Part shown: in pieces, positions 25,446 to 37,246 of the stretch | Position numbering within the stretch: the first letter of the stretch is position 1 | Layout: each line of letters starts with the position of its first letter | DNA from: Plantago ovata | Lineage: Eukaryota; Streptophyta; Magnoliopsida; Lamiales; Plantaginaceae | Reading direction: 5' to 3' | DNA length: 64,000 bases | NCBI GenBank assembly: GCA_028274465.1 | Contig: CM051458.1 | Span: forward strand, 23,575,566 to 23,639,565 | Notes under the pieces: model-generated | Told to the model about the DNA's origin: nothing | What the model saw: only the letters and a program-made list of their open reading frames with translations | Databases searched by the model: none | Program-made: the position numbers and the translations under genes

Positions 25446-25820
25446 TTGGCAGAATGCTGAAACATGTATTCAGCAAGCCAAAGTATTCTTACTTCATTAA
25501 AAGCTCCTTCCACTAATTTCTTCTAAGAAATGATAGGTCACTACATGATTGCTGAAACAGGCATTCAACAAGTAATTCCTTCAAAACGGGTATTTGTTAG
25601 GAAATTTGATCACTTGCTGAGACAGGCACTCAGTAAGAGAAAAACCTTGAAGATTGTTGAAACGGGTATTCAGACAATCAAAAGATACTGAAACAGATAT
25701 TCAAGTATCAAGGGAATATTCTGAGACGGGAACTCAGAAAAGAGCAAAACTCACTTCTCAGATCTTACCAAAAGATATCTCAAGTATAAAAAGAATTTAC
25801 TGATACGGGAACTCAGAAAT
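25446..25820 (+). repeat. Array of short hairpins with variable stems and similar loops
   Basis: Between the pol stop and the extra ORF lie about seven imperfect palindromes. The clearest are at 25446-25481, 25612-25637, 25652-25679, 25684-25709 and 25717-25739. Each has CTGAA/CTGAG, a loop resembling ACRGGNA (ACAGGCA, ACGGGTA, ACAGATA, ACGGGAA), then TTCAG/CTCAG. Outer stem bases differ between units yet stay complementary (GATTGT with ACAATC, GATAC with GTATC, TTCTGAG with CTCAGAA). Function unknown. Confidence 0.6.
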
Positions 25821-26343
25821 ATCTTTTAAAATTAAGAAAATATGAGATGTCTGAGTAAGGGGAAATTTTCAGCAAGTATCTAGGCTATATAAGCAAAACT
25901 CGCTGAAAAGATTCTTGTTTATTTCAGCAAGTAATCAAATCCCATAAATCTCGGTAAAATCAATTTGTGACGTTAATCGGGCACAGATAAACTCGTAATA
26001 ATCATGACATGAAATACAATCGTGGCCATTGATTAAAAGTAGTTATTAATCTAACGGTTAACATTACAAAGAGAGAGAGTGCTCTGACGGTTTTTGTTAG
26101 TGGGCCACTACGCATTTAATGCAAAGCCTCCACTAACGCCATTGTTTCTCTGTTTTACCCTTGCTGAAAACTCAAATCGATTGAGTTTCTCACACATCAG
26201 AGACACTATATAAAGGAGTTAGAGACATGACAAAATTCTTTAACTCACATTTCCTTTCTCTGCAAATTTTAGCCTGAATTTACTGTACCTCCGGTCAAAA
26301 ACAAACAATTTTTTTTGTACACTTTTCTCTCTATATAAAGAAA

Positions 26344-28762
26344 ATGGCACCAAAGAGACAGTCATCTAAGACCTCAAAGTCATCTAAGGTTGACAGTGCT
26401 GAGAAACGCACTGCTCCGGTGACTACTCCGCAACTAACACAACGAAAGTTGTGTTGAAAAACGATAGAATCACGGAAAAACCCATGCCTCCCTCATATCT
26501 TGACACTGCAAAGTGTGAGATGATGATGCAATGGGGTGGTTTCGCAAAAGAGAAGTATATTCGATACTTCTATGAACAAGAACTAGACGGTGACAACGAG
26601 GAGGCACTTGACTTGATTAAACAGCAAGGCCTCACTCACTTTATAACACCTCGCCCTAAGAAAGTGAGTATGTTAGATACTATGGAGTTCTACAACAATG
26701 CAGAAATCCAGACCCTAACTGATGGTCAAGGAGTCACTGAAAAAGTGATCTTCTCCACAGTTCAGAATGTGCAAATCGTCCTGAAATGGACTGATTTAGC
26801 AGAAATCTTTTAGATTCCAACCACTGGAACTGAAGATGACATCACTGCCACTGATGAAGAGATAGAAGCCTTCTACAGTGATGTCAGAAATGAGAAAATG
26901 AAGAAAGGAGAGATTGCTCCCGTGACTTGGACAAAGCACGTTAAGAGGAAGCATCTCTGCTATTCACTTGGTCTAGTAGCTCTGCTACTAATCAAAGTCT
27001 TAGACTCCCAAGTTGGAGGAATAGACCAAGTAGGCTTGAGAAGGTGGCCGCTGCTGATGCATATCTATGAGAACAAAACGGAGCTCAACTAGGCAAAGTA
27101 CATTTTCAACAGACTTGTTGATTGTGTCACTAAGTTCAAGGTCAAGGTTGAAGACAACAAGGTCTCACCTACCTTCCCAGTCATGTATGGACTGAAGATA
27201 TGCTTTATCCTTGAACACTTCAGGATTCAGCTGAGAAACCCATTGTCAATCAAGAAATCTGTATTCAATGTGGGAAGAGACTTCTACAAGCAGAATGCAC
27301 CTAAGACTGCTGGCAAGAAACTCGAAAAATCAAAGAAGACAACAACTGCAAATGTTGTCAGCACAAGCCAGCAAGAAAGGTATACAACAGTTGCAGATGT
27401 CACCACTCAGCAACTTAGAGATGAAACTGTTGTAGATGGTGACAAAGATGAAACTGCTGTAGATGGTGATCATGCAGACACCACTACACCTGTTGCTGAA
27501 AATGCAACTACTGACGCCTCTGCTGGGAAACTGGAAAAATCCAAGAAGAAAAAGAGGAAAGCTGATGATGACACTCAGACTGCAGCGTCATCAGCAAACC
27601 CCGTCCCCAAGAGAAAAAGGACAAATAACCCAAGAAAGAAAACACTGGCTCGCAAGTCAGTACCAATTGTCCATGATCTCTCGGACGATTCCCAAGCAGT
27701 TTCTGAAAAGCAAACTCCAGTAGATGTTGACAAGGTGGTTATTGAAACCTATGTCAGCAACGTTGAAGTGTTTGCGGAAGCCTTCAACAATCAACTTAAT
27801 GTTGATTCATCTACTGTGAATAGACCACAAGGCAGTAGAAATGAAATTCCTGCCCCAATCCCAGATATCTACATTATAGATAATCTTGATGATCAGACTC
27901 TGGAACCAGTGACTGACATCGCTTCTGACATAAGAACCGTGACACTTGCTGAAGCTGCCGTTGCTGAAACGATGGTTGCTGAACAAGCAACTCATCAAGT
28001 TGCTGAAAAACCAGTTGACTGCAATGGTTCAAGTCCCAGAAGTCGCTGAAACAACACAAGAAGCATTACTCGACGACGCATCTCGTGATGCTGAGAATAC
28101 TGGCCCCAGTTCACCAAAGACATCAATTGATAAAGTTCAGCTTGTGCTGGAAGAAATAAGCCATCAAATGGAGTTGGATATTGAAGAAACATCCAACAAA
28201 TCAATCGATGTTTTTATGACAAGCAGTGAGCTTAAGGGTCAAGATGCTTCTGCTCAACTTGTCATTTCAGAGACAAGGGAGATTGCTGAAACCGCACAGC
28301 TTTCTCAAACAGAGCAAAACAAGAAGTTTGCTGAAGAAACAGTCCCAGAAAATGAAGAAGCTGTTATTGCTGAAAGGACTGAGCCACAACCTGTCCTTCT
28401 TCAGCAGGTAGTTAACTCAACCATTAGCAAATCTTCACTTTCTGAAACTCAATCTTTTGCTAATATTATGATTTCTCTACAGACTTCTCAAGATGCAAGT
28501 CAGACGGTTGCTGAAGCCTCTGCACCAGAATCGACACTTCCTTCTCAGCAGGTAGTTAAAGTTTTTGGTAATACAACTAAGTTTGACAACTTAGTACTTG
28601 TATCTAACTCACATTTATTTCAGGATGAACAAATGGAGGATGCTTCTCAAGCTCCTCAAGGAATGGAAATTGTACCAGCACAAACAAGTATGCAACATGA
28701 GCTTGCTGAATCTCAGCAGGTAAATCATGTTTCAGCTTTGGACTCTAAGACAATTATCCAGA
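26344..28762 (+). pseudogene. copia-1 extra 3' ORF (env-like / plant transposon-protein type), decayed
   Basis: An ATG at 26344 begins MAPKRQSSKTSKSSKV, followed by a frame change near 26445, TAG stops at 26811 and 27090, and another frame change near 28030. The region then runs open until gypsy-2 cuts it. The first third resembles the uncharacterised plant transposon protein domain often found in SIRE-type third ORFs (AKCEMMMQWGGFAKEKYIRY). The middle is Lys-rich with basic clusters (KLEKSKKKKRK, VPKRKRT). The last third is low-complexity, rich in Ala, Glu, Thr and Gln, with repeated VAE/IAE words. No signal peptide or transmembrane segment is visible, so 'env-like' refers only to its position in the element. 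Role unknown. Confidence 0.75.
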
Positions 28763-29921
28763 TGATGAACGGGTTTAGAACTTGTCAGATTCTAGTTAAT
28801 CAAATAAATTTGTATTTAGCCAAAGGCAATTCACAACTACAATGAAAACCGTAGTGTAGCAGTAGAATAACCTCGAGTGTCGATCTCTAAGGACTATAAC
28901 TAGCTTTATCTAATCTAACTTAAGAATATAAATCAAAAGACGACTTAGCAAAGGTTTTTCTTAGCAGATAATGGAGATTGGTGATAGTATGGTCATTCAA
29001 AGCATAGCAGGTTAATAATCATGCATAAATTCCCCGGTTTTGCATAGAGATCTTTGATCAATGAATTGTCCAATTGTGTTCCGTAATTATTCAACACTAC
29101 GAAGATAGAGATTTAGATAGATCAAAGAAATAAAGCAATAACTCAAGGTATAATGCGCGATATATCCATTAGCATAATTATTAACCCTTCGCTAAGAAAT
29201 CACATACTATCACCAACGAGAAGTTTAGCTACTCATAGATGTCATGCAATCAACAGAAATCATACCACGAATGAATGAAGACATGATGAAAGATATATAA
29301 ATATAAATAGAAAAACTGTAAGATACAATGTTACCGAAGGTTGTCAATCCCCGAAGAATCGCGATCTTACAAGCTCCAAAACGCTAAGAAAAAGTATCTC
29401 CTAAGCTAAGAATCCCCAGAACAGGCTCTGGAGAATTCCTACCTAAAACTAATGAGAAAGGTGAGAGAAAAGGTCTGAGAAAGTATGAAAAACGGACAAA
29501 ACTGAGCAACTATATATAGTGATTCGGCAGGTGTGGGGCGAAGGGCCCCACACACCGGGCGATTCGCCCGTTTTTTCGGCTGAAAACGCATTTTCGACGC
29601 GTTTTTGGATATCTTTTTCTTTTCGGACTCGATTTTTGCCTTCTAGTGACCTTTTAGCCTTCAGATTCGACCCCTAGACTTCAAATCCTATCCGGAATCT
29701 TCTGGATACTCCAATTAGGCCTTCGGAACACCAATTCCTTGTCTACTTCAATATAATTGCCCGGAAAACCTCGTTTTTCACCCAAAACCTGTAAAATACA
29801 AACTAAAGGGAAACGTGACACTATTCTAATAAAATGCACTAAAATATAGCTAAATTAACATAGAGGATAGCTAAATTGGTGAAAAAAGACTCAAATGAAA
29901 GTGTAAAATACACATTCATCA
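28763..29921 (-). repeat. gypsy-2 3' LTR
   Basis: 1159 bp. On the minus strand it starts TGATGAATGTGTATTTTACA and ends CTAAACCCGTTCATCA. It matches the LTRs at 52575-53832 and 57698-58637, and the fragment at 48364-48672. The polypurine tract GGTTTGGGGAGTT (minus strand) sits directly outside its start. Confidence 0.92.
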
Positions 29922-31667
29922 AACTCCCCAAACCGAACCTTTGCTTGTCCTCAAGCAACTAAGCTAGACTCTAATGCAAAAAACAATGCAACACAAAAAA
30001 TGGAGTCTCATGCCAAATGAAATCAACTAATCTATTGAATCTATCAAAAAACATATGAACAAAAACCATACAAATCATAACATGAATATAGGTTGAAGAA
30101 TGCCTCGATTGACTTATACACATTCACATAAGCACTTATGTCAAGTCAAGATAGTCTCTCGTAACATTCTCTACCTGGACCTAGTCAGGGACGACGTAAT
30201 GAAACATGTTAGAATACGAATGGTTATCCCCGTGACTATGAAACTGAGGACTTATTACTGTTCACCAAGTCAAGACTTTTCCTCAAAGAGGTCGAACCAA
30301 TACTGGCTCTCATCAAACGAAGGAGGGTTCCCTAAAAAAAATAACACTCCCCTATTCTACCCATCTCTCAAGCAAAGCCTTACGCTATTCACCACTTCCT
30401 GAATGGCAGGACGAGGGTGGTCTAGAACAGATGACACTCAAATAAATAAAAGACAGAAAATTACAACACGATCACGAACATTACAGGAATTGAAAAATGA
30501 GACACAACACTTTGCTAAACTGCTTTTTGGCTTTCTCTTTTTTTTTGGACCCTTCTTTGCTTTTCTGGGGTATTTTCTTTTTTTTCTTTTTTTCTCTTTT
30601 CCAGTTTTTTTTCTTTTTTTTTTTCTGGAATTTTTCTTTCTCTTTTATTTTGGATTTTTTTTAGCCAGCAGTAGCACAACGAAAAAGAAACAAAAATGAC
30701 TCACAAACGACCTCCCCAAACCTATTCGAAAGAATAGGTTGAAGTACAAAATTTACGAAAAAGGAAAAATAAACTCACAACACACACTAAAAACGAAAAA
30801 CAAGTCTAATGATAGTGTAACCCCCTCCCCAAACCTATTCGGAAGAATAGGTTGCAAACAAAGGATCACACAATCTCACACTACCTCCTTTCTAGGCATT
30901 TAGGAATCTCAAAGCAAGGTGAAGACTTGTTGCCTCTTAGGTATATAATTACTCGGGAAAACAACCATAAGACCCTAACATGCATCATCCTATTATAAAG
31001 GCCTTCGTGAACCGCAGTAGAGAAAACACCACTAAGTGATGTCGAGACTACCAAGCTTAACTAAGTGCAATACATAAATGTGACAAGCCAAGCGAGAAAA
31101 ACCTCAAACAAATTCATAGAGATGAAGCATACGATTAATGTCATAATTAGTTGATCTACCCAATAAAAAAGTTTCAAAAAATTTGGCAATAAACTCCACA
31201 TAAAACATGCAAGAAGACTATCCTAGGATGAATGTAGTGAATGCAACTAAAAATTAAGAAAGCAGTAAACGTGCAAATGCAAATGCAGACGGATAAACAT
31301 GCAAGGTACTATACTCATCCTACCAATGTCAAGTTCTAAACCATCAATGACAAGCTCCAAACTAACAACACTAGTTCACTTAAATCCCCCCCCTCCCATG
31401 AATTTAAAGCTAGTCCCTAGCAGTAAGAAAATGAGGAAATAAGATGTGATACTAGATGTTACCGCGTGGTTTGGCCTTGGTCGGCTGAGTATGCTGGATG
31501 TAAGGTGTTGAGACTGTTCGAGGGCCTTATAGGTGATCATCGGAGCTCGTGGTGGTGGTGGTAGTTCCATGGAAGGGCCAACTCCTCCATCAGTATTCAT
31601 GGCATCCTTATTGTCCCTATGGCCTTCATTGTCACTACTGTCATCACCATCGTCACCAGTAGAGTTG
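29922..31667 (-). other. gypsy-2 3' internal noncoding region
   Basis: Aligns by eye with 56160-57697 of gypsy-3. It contains a long pyrimidine/purine tract (about 30522-30663), two copies of a CCTATTC...GAATAGG hairpin each beside a CCTCCCCAAA block (about 30705-30740 and 30825-30853), and PPT-like CCCCCCCTCCC near 31386. On the minus strand 31376-31667 could encode a Pro-rich stretch (ELPPPPRAPMITYKALEQ) ending near TSFKFMGGGGF. I do not recognise that as a domain. Confidence 0.6.
30522..30663 (-). repeat. Purine-only tract in gypsy-2 (minus strand)
   Basis: About 140 bp, almost entirely C and T on the plus strand, conserved in position and composition with 56985-57110 of gypsy-3. It is far from the 3' LTR, so it is not the normal polypurine primer site. 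Confidence 0.75.
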
Positions 31668-31670
31668 CAT

Positions 31671-32030
31671 CACTATAAGGAACAGGGCGTTTAGCGACGG
31701 AACAATCCGTCGCTAAACCACCCCGATCGGTCGCTAATATTCGCTAGCGACGGATAAATTCATCGTCGCTAAACCGTTAGTCGCTAGCGAATTAGCGACC
31801 GATGAAATTTCCGTTGCGAATTTGCGACGGAAAACGAGGTTGACTTTTAGCAACCGATGAATTATCCGTCGCTAAAGTCACCGGACTTTTAGCGACGGAT
31901 GAGTCTCATCGGTTGCTAATATTTAGCAACGGATGAGCCTTATCCGTCGCTAAATGTCCCAGACATTTAGCGACGGATAAACTCATCCGTCGCTGGATAT
32001 AGCGACGGATGAGCCGATCGGTTGCTAAAT
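31671..32030. repeat. CACTA left subterminal repeat array
   Basis: About a dozen direct and inverted copies of TTAGCGACGGATGA with GTCGCTAA-type partners. They are presumed binding sites for the element's TNPA-like protein, as known for En/Spm. Confidence 0.85.
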
Positions 32031-32288
32031 TTTTATTTTTTTAAAAAATTTTTAGATATAATAATGAGACCCAAAATCAAATGCAACCTGTTTAATTAAA
32101 CAAAATGTTACAGAAATTTTATAGACCAAATAAACCAAAAAATAATCCAAAAAAATCATAATAAATGTACCAAAACCCTCCATACATATAATAATAATCA
32201 TACGTACACAATACTAATCCAAAATAATATCATAGTGCACACAATATTCATGTAGAAAATAGTAAATAGAGTCGAAAAGGATAGGGGA

Positions 32289-34160
32289 TCATGGAGTAGG
32301 TGGATCCATCCCCAGCTTCGCATACAGCTGAGCAAACATATTATCATATTGAGCCTGCTTCGCAGCTAGCCTCTTCACCTCCTCATCCCTCTCCTGCAAC
32401 TGAAGTAAGAGGGCCTGCTCTCGAGCGGAAGCTGCTGCTGCTGCTGAAGATGATGAAGATGTACTGGCACGGGAACGACGAGTCGGCCTCGAGTCCAATT
32501 CAGGGACGGCTGATGCACTCCCCAGTCCCAAGCGACGACCCTTCTCGTCTGGCGGATTCACCTCGAGGAAAATGGCATTCATTTCCTCAACAGTGAGATC
32601 CTGATCACGAATCATGTCCTCGTAGGCCGTCTGAAATTATAAATCAAGAGTATAAGGTGTTAGTTATGTTGTTAATTAGTTATGAAATCATCAGTATTTA
32701 ATAAACACATGTATTGTTGATACTTACCGCAATTTCTGTGGCCTCGTCACACAACCACTGTCCGTCCTTGGCCTTCTGAGATCTTGAGAACAGGGTGAAT
32801 AGGAGACTCTCCTTATCCTTCAACTGAATGACACATGAAAGCATCATAAAGTTAGTTTGAAAGTTCGAAATGCAAGTAAATAACAAGTATAAGAATGATG
32901 AATTCACAAAGTTAATATACTTACCTTCTGCCTCACATGTGCTGTAGCGATCGACTCAGAGCCAAAACGGTGTGTCACCAGGGTACGTGTCCCATCATTC
33001 GGCTGCTTCTTCCTGTTCTCAGTGTTCTGGTCAGCCTGCGTCTGGACTCTCTCGTTAGCCCAATACACCTTCCACGCCTCCCAAATTTCACTCCCAAACG
33101 GGTTGAAACCATCAGTACTAAGTCCCAATCTTACATTTCTAGACTGGGCTGCAAACTGTGGATATTTCACATCAAACTCTTTCCATGCCGGCGAGTCTGA
33201 TGGGTGACCCATCTTACCCTCTTGGTCATCCGCGACTACTCTCTCCTTGTGCCAACGCATCTTATTTGCACATGCATCTGATGCATACAACCTCTTCAGA
33301 CGAGGACTTATAGGAAAGTACCACATTTTCTTGTGGGAGAGATTCTTCTTCTGTCGTTTCATTGCAGCGCCCTCCTTGTAACGACTATACCGGTCCTTCC
33401 CACAATGTTTACATTTCAACAAACCTTCATCCTCCCCCCAATAGATCATACACATACCCGGGCAGCAATCTATTTTCTCCATAGGCAATCCTATCGCCTT
33501 CATCTTCTTCTGCGCTTGGTAATAGTTTGTTGGAACTAGGCTTCCTTCAGGCATAGCATCCGTGATCAAACTCAACCAATCGTTGCAGCTGCTTTCTGAA
33601 TTCCCACCACCCTCCTTGTTGCTCATAATTCGAGACAACATAGTCAATTCATTCATCTTGCACCCCGGGTAGAGTGGCATCTTTGACGCTTCCAACAAGT
33701 CAAAGAACTGTTGTGACTCAGCATTCGGAGGCTCCACATTAACAACATCCTCCGTGAACTCTTGACCCGCAGCGTTACGGACCATCTCTTCCATCCGGTC
33801 CCCTGTGGCATCATCATGAGTACAGGCACCTGGTGTAGCACTACTCTCCTGCCTTTTCCTACGCTTCCCCGACAACATGGAATAATCCCCCAACAAACGA
33901 ACTGCCTCACCATGATGATTCCACACCTCATATTTAGGGACAAAACCATTACGCTTCAAATGGTCTACAACCACCGTAGAGGGTAAGTACTGACGGTTCC
34001 TACATTTCTTATGGTTGCAAGGACACTTCATCATCCCAGTACTCAAACACTCGGGTTTTGACAATGCAAATTCGACAAATGCATTGACCCCTTGTACAAA
34101 CGTAGGCAAAAGTATTCCATCTACAATCCTACTGTACATCCAAGTACGATCGGGATTCAT
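32289..34160 (-). CDS. CACTA transposase-derived fusion ORF (TNP2 N-part joined to TNPA-like)
   Basis: Exons 32925-34160, 32728-32823 and 32289-32630 join with GT-AG borders in phase to 557 residues. Residues 1-80 match the transposase-associated domain at the N-terminus of TNP2 proteins (RTWMYSR, KCPCNHKKCRN, HLKRNGF). Residues about 165-356 match the start of the TNP2 transposase (MPEGSLVPTNYYQAQKKMK, CKHCGKDRY, and LGLSTDGFNPFG). At GFNPFG the protein jumps to WEAWKVYWANERVQTQA and RFGSESIATAHVRQK, typical of the TNPA/transposase_24 DNA-binding protein, and ends in a Ser-rich stretch plus coiled coil (LLQLQERDEEVKRL). The catalytic core of TNP2 is therefore missing at about 33092. The product cannot catalyse transposition but could still bind the ends. 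No stop or frameshift breaks it. Confidence 0.85.
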
Positions 34161-35217
34161 AATTGAATGCTAAACCTGGCCAATGGAAGTTTAGTACATT
34201 GCGGCTAACGTTGTTTTTCACCAAGTACTCATTTTAATTATCAATTTTTACATTGCATTATATATACTCCCAATATTTCTACATTAGAAATAAAAATACT
34301 CATATTATCTTCTAACTTTAATTTATCAATGAGTTATTTCCTTCATACTTACACTTTTTTTAAACAATAATTACCTATATTTATCTATATTTCCATTATA
34401 CTTGTACAATTTTCATTATAATAACTACTTACAATACACTATAATTACATATATTTTTCATTATAATTATGCAATTTGCATTATAGTAACAACTACCAAT
34501 ACACTATAATTACATATATTTATCTATATATTTCCATTATACTTATGGAATTTTCATTATAATAAAAACTTACAATACACTATATTTATCTATATTTTCA
34601 TTATATTTATACAATTTCCATTATAATAACTAATTACAATACACTATAATTACTCATATTTCCATTATAATTATACTTATGCAATTTTCAAATCTAATTA
34701 GTACATCCCAAACAAACTACACTAATTGAACAAAACTAACTACGTAGATAATCCCAAACATAATCGAACCAAATTCAAATCCCAAATATAATCGAACCCA
34801 ATTCAAACCCCAAACATAATCGAACTAAACTATAAAATACCCAATTCATACCAAATCTATCAATTCACCAACTAAAACTTGTTCACCCCCCCCTAATTTG
34901 AGCTACACAACATGATAGATACTAGTAGAATGCATACAATTCAATGAATTGAAAAAAAAATGAAGAATACTAAAATTTAGACAAGTTAGGGTTCGAAATA
35001 TATACCTTTGATTGCGGAAGAAATGGGGAAATAATCACGCAATTGAATAGCTACACTTGTTCCTTGATGGAAGAGCTTCAAAATGACTATAATATTGATT
35101 GAAATGGTGAAGAAACGAAGAAAATAGGGGATGAGAGATTGGAGCCGCGGATAATGGCCGTGTGTGTGTTGTGCGTGTTCTGCCGATGAGGAGCGGAGAC
35201 GATGAAGATAAAGAACT

Positions 35218-35565
35218 CAGCGACGGATGGTGGTCCGTCGCAAATATAGCGATCGGTCGCTATATTTGCGACGGATGCCACCATCCGTCGCTGCCTTTTT
35301 TAATTTTTTTTTTAATGTATTGTAGCGACGGATGGTCCATCCGTCGCTAATGTGTTGACCAGCCTAAAAAAAAAAACGAAAAGAAATTAAAACCTTGCGA
35401 AGGATAACCCATCCGTCGCGAAATTCCGGACGCTCTAAGGGCGATTTATCGCTTCCGTCGCTAAAGGCTCCCATCCGTCGTTAAATGACCGATCATTCGC
35501 TAATTTTAGCAACCGATCGATCGGTTGCTAAATGTGGTTGCTAAAATATTGTTTTTCTTGTAGTG
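35218..35565. repeat. CACTA right subterminal repeat array
   Basis: Copies of AGCGACGGATGG / CCATCCGTCGCT and the variant TTAGCAACCGATCGATCGG lead up to the CTTGTAGTG end. The right end carries more 'GCAACCGAT' variants than the left. Confidence 0.85.
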
Positions 35566-35568
35566 CAT

Positions 35569-35805
35569 TGTCGAAGAGAATCCTCAAGATTAGTCGTCAC
35601 CGTTATGGAATCGTCCATCCTGTAGCTCTCCAATAGGTTGTGAACTGTTGAAGGGGAAAGAGCAGTGGTATCAGAGCCTCCCTCTCCAACGTTTACCCCC
35701 CGAGGAGGTTACAGCAAGCTGCTCGGATACTCAGAGGTTTTCTTCCATTTTTTTCAATGTCGACCACATTCTCTACGGTTGATGCCCCCGATGTCTATAT
35801 GGCGC
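35569..35805. other. Segment between the CACTA element and the copia element
   Basis: Host sequence of the CACTA insertion (continuous with 31376-31667 once the element is removed). It holds AGTGGTATCAGAGCC at about 35664, identical to a copia primer-binding site, but the minus strand is also partly open here. Its continuation after the copia insertion is 44492 onward. I cannot decide which element it belongs to. Confidence 0.45.
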
Positions 35806-37231
35806 TGATAGTGTATATGTCCTAGAGACAGTCCTTATTAAGGGCATGGAGCCCTTATAGAGGGCATATATGTACTATTACACAGGTCAACGTAATATAA
35901 TATATGTTTGTTGCTTTTACTATTGAGTATCGCTTTCATATTTATATTACACCAGGCATGCATCATGTCATATCTCTATTACTGTCTGTATTGATATTAA
36001 ACATGTCCCCTCGGATAGATGGCCGATCACATAGATAGTGGGAGCTATGTGAGTTATCATCTATCCAAAACTCTCCCTAGTCGAGGTTCATCTCGGATGT
36101 AGGGGTCTGAATGAACCAGACGAGACTAGTATGCGTGGAGGTTATACTTGTTGGAGCAAGTGTGAGCCGATCCCACGGCCACGGAACGGATTGTTGGACA
36201 ATCGAAAAACGTTCCCATAACTGCGCATAGTTGTTCGAAGAAGGATTATCGAACAATGGAAGCACCCACCGGACAGTCCCATCGATGTATACTCTACACC
36301 GAAGTGTCTATGAGAACCGGTAAGTTGTCGAAGTGATGCTAGTCGTCCTTTGTACTTACAAGACTTTATCATCACATTTGTTGCCCCATATCCTTGGTGG
36401 ACCCGTCGATGTCAGCTCTGAATAAGCAGTTGACCTAAGACACGATTCAGGATTATGGCTACATACAAATGGGGATGATAAGTGATTATGTGAAGGATTC
36501 ATCTCTCAAGTGTAGCACAGGAGAGTACTGCTCAAAGTCTGCATAGTTGTGCTGGTAAAGTCACTGGCCAGTGAAAATGATATATTATGATGGTCATAAG
36601 TATACCTTAATAACCAAGCAACTCCCTGAGACGTCCGTGGATGTATTATTGGGATAGACACTTCATCGATCCTAGATGCATTCGAGCAAGTCAGATGAAG
36701 GGACGTTACCATCGCCGCGTTGAGCGCAACAGACTTCGCAACGAAAGGGTTAGCTTTGAGAAACCTCTCAAACGTCCTCATGTGTTAATATTGCAAATGG
36801 AACCGTCTAGGAATTCCATGTTGCCTAGTTTAGGACTTGCTTAATACGATGAGGCCCTATGGGTCACACTATGTGGTGATTCAGCCTATCAGAATATCCT
36901 TGAAGATGGAATCGCAATTAATTTAGAATTAATTGTGATTGATGGATTATAATTGATCTGAAATTAATCACAATATTTGGTGGCTCAATTAATGATTTGG
37001 AATTATTAATTGAATTGGCTAATTAATTGTATTTTATGTAAATACAATTAAAGATTATATATTGAAAATATAATAGAGGTTTGATTTGAAAGGATATGTT
37101 AATTTAAAATTAACATATGCTTAATAGAGGTTTAAAATATAATAGAGGTTTAATAGAGGTTTGATTTGAAAGGATATGTTAATTTAAAATTTTAAAATTA
37201 ACATATTCGATTTTAAAAGTTTTGTTTTTAT
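35806..37231 (+). repeat. 5' LTR-like segment of the copia element
   Basis: Shares about 1.3 kb with the solo LTR at 38025-40797 (CCTAGAGACAGTCC, the AGACTTCGCAACG block, GGAACCGTCTAGGAATTCC), but diverges after an AT-rich GATATGTTAATTT stretch. From about 37130 it follows a different, partly tandem-duplicated path into GC-rich sequence. The end is not certain. Confidence 0.65.
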
Positions 37232-37246
37232 ATAAATTTAGAATTA

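Larger units (their letters stand above)
20596..28762 (+). mobile_element. SIRE-like Ty1/copia element (copia-1), gag-deleted
   Basis: Contains a 5' LTR (20596-22152), an initiator-Met-type primer-binding site (TGGTATCAGAGC), a pol remnant, a 0.9-kb noncoding stretch with hairpins, and an extra 3' ORF of the type found in SIRE/Maximus-lineage elements. It is cut at 28762 by gypsy-2, so the 3' LTR is not next to it. Compared with copia-3, about 2.6 kb holding gag and the protease start is missing. Confidence 0.88.
31671..35565 (-). mobile_element. CACTA (En/Spm-like) transposon, complete ends, internal deletion
   Basis: The left end CACTATAAGGAACAG and right end TTTTTCTTGTAGTG are CACTA termini, flanked by the 3-bp duplication CAT (31668-31670 and 35566-35568). 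Both ends hold dense TTAGCGACGGAT / ATCCGTCGCTAA subterminal repeats. The element is 3895 bp, far shorter than autonomous copies, and carries one fused transposase-type gene on the minus strand. It sits inside gypsy-2 internal sequence. Confidence 0.93.

Noticed and set aside
27183..28845. Treating the Lys/Glu-rich ORFs as a host nuclear protein gene
   Set aside because: They lie between copia pol and an insertion, in the position of the SIRE third ORF, and share its decay pattern.
30403..30699. Phe-rich ORF (and Lys-rich ORFs at 56902-57137)
   Set aside because: They are translations of the conserved purine/pyrimidine tract of the gypsy elements, not of a gene.
35664..35678. AGTGGTATCAGAGCC taken as the primer-binding site of the copia element starting at 35806
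   Set aside because: It lies upstream of the LTR edge defined by the GGCGC duplication, so it belongs to older host sequence and cannot prime that element.
36641..36844. 67-codon ORF repeated at 39564-39767
   Set aside because: Both copies lie inside LTR sequence, so the similarity follows from the repeat; no start context or known domain supports a protein.
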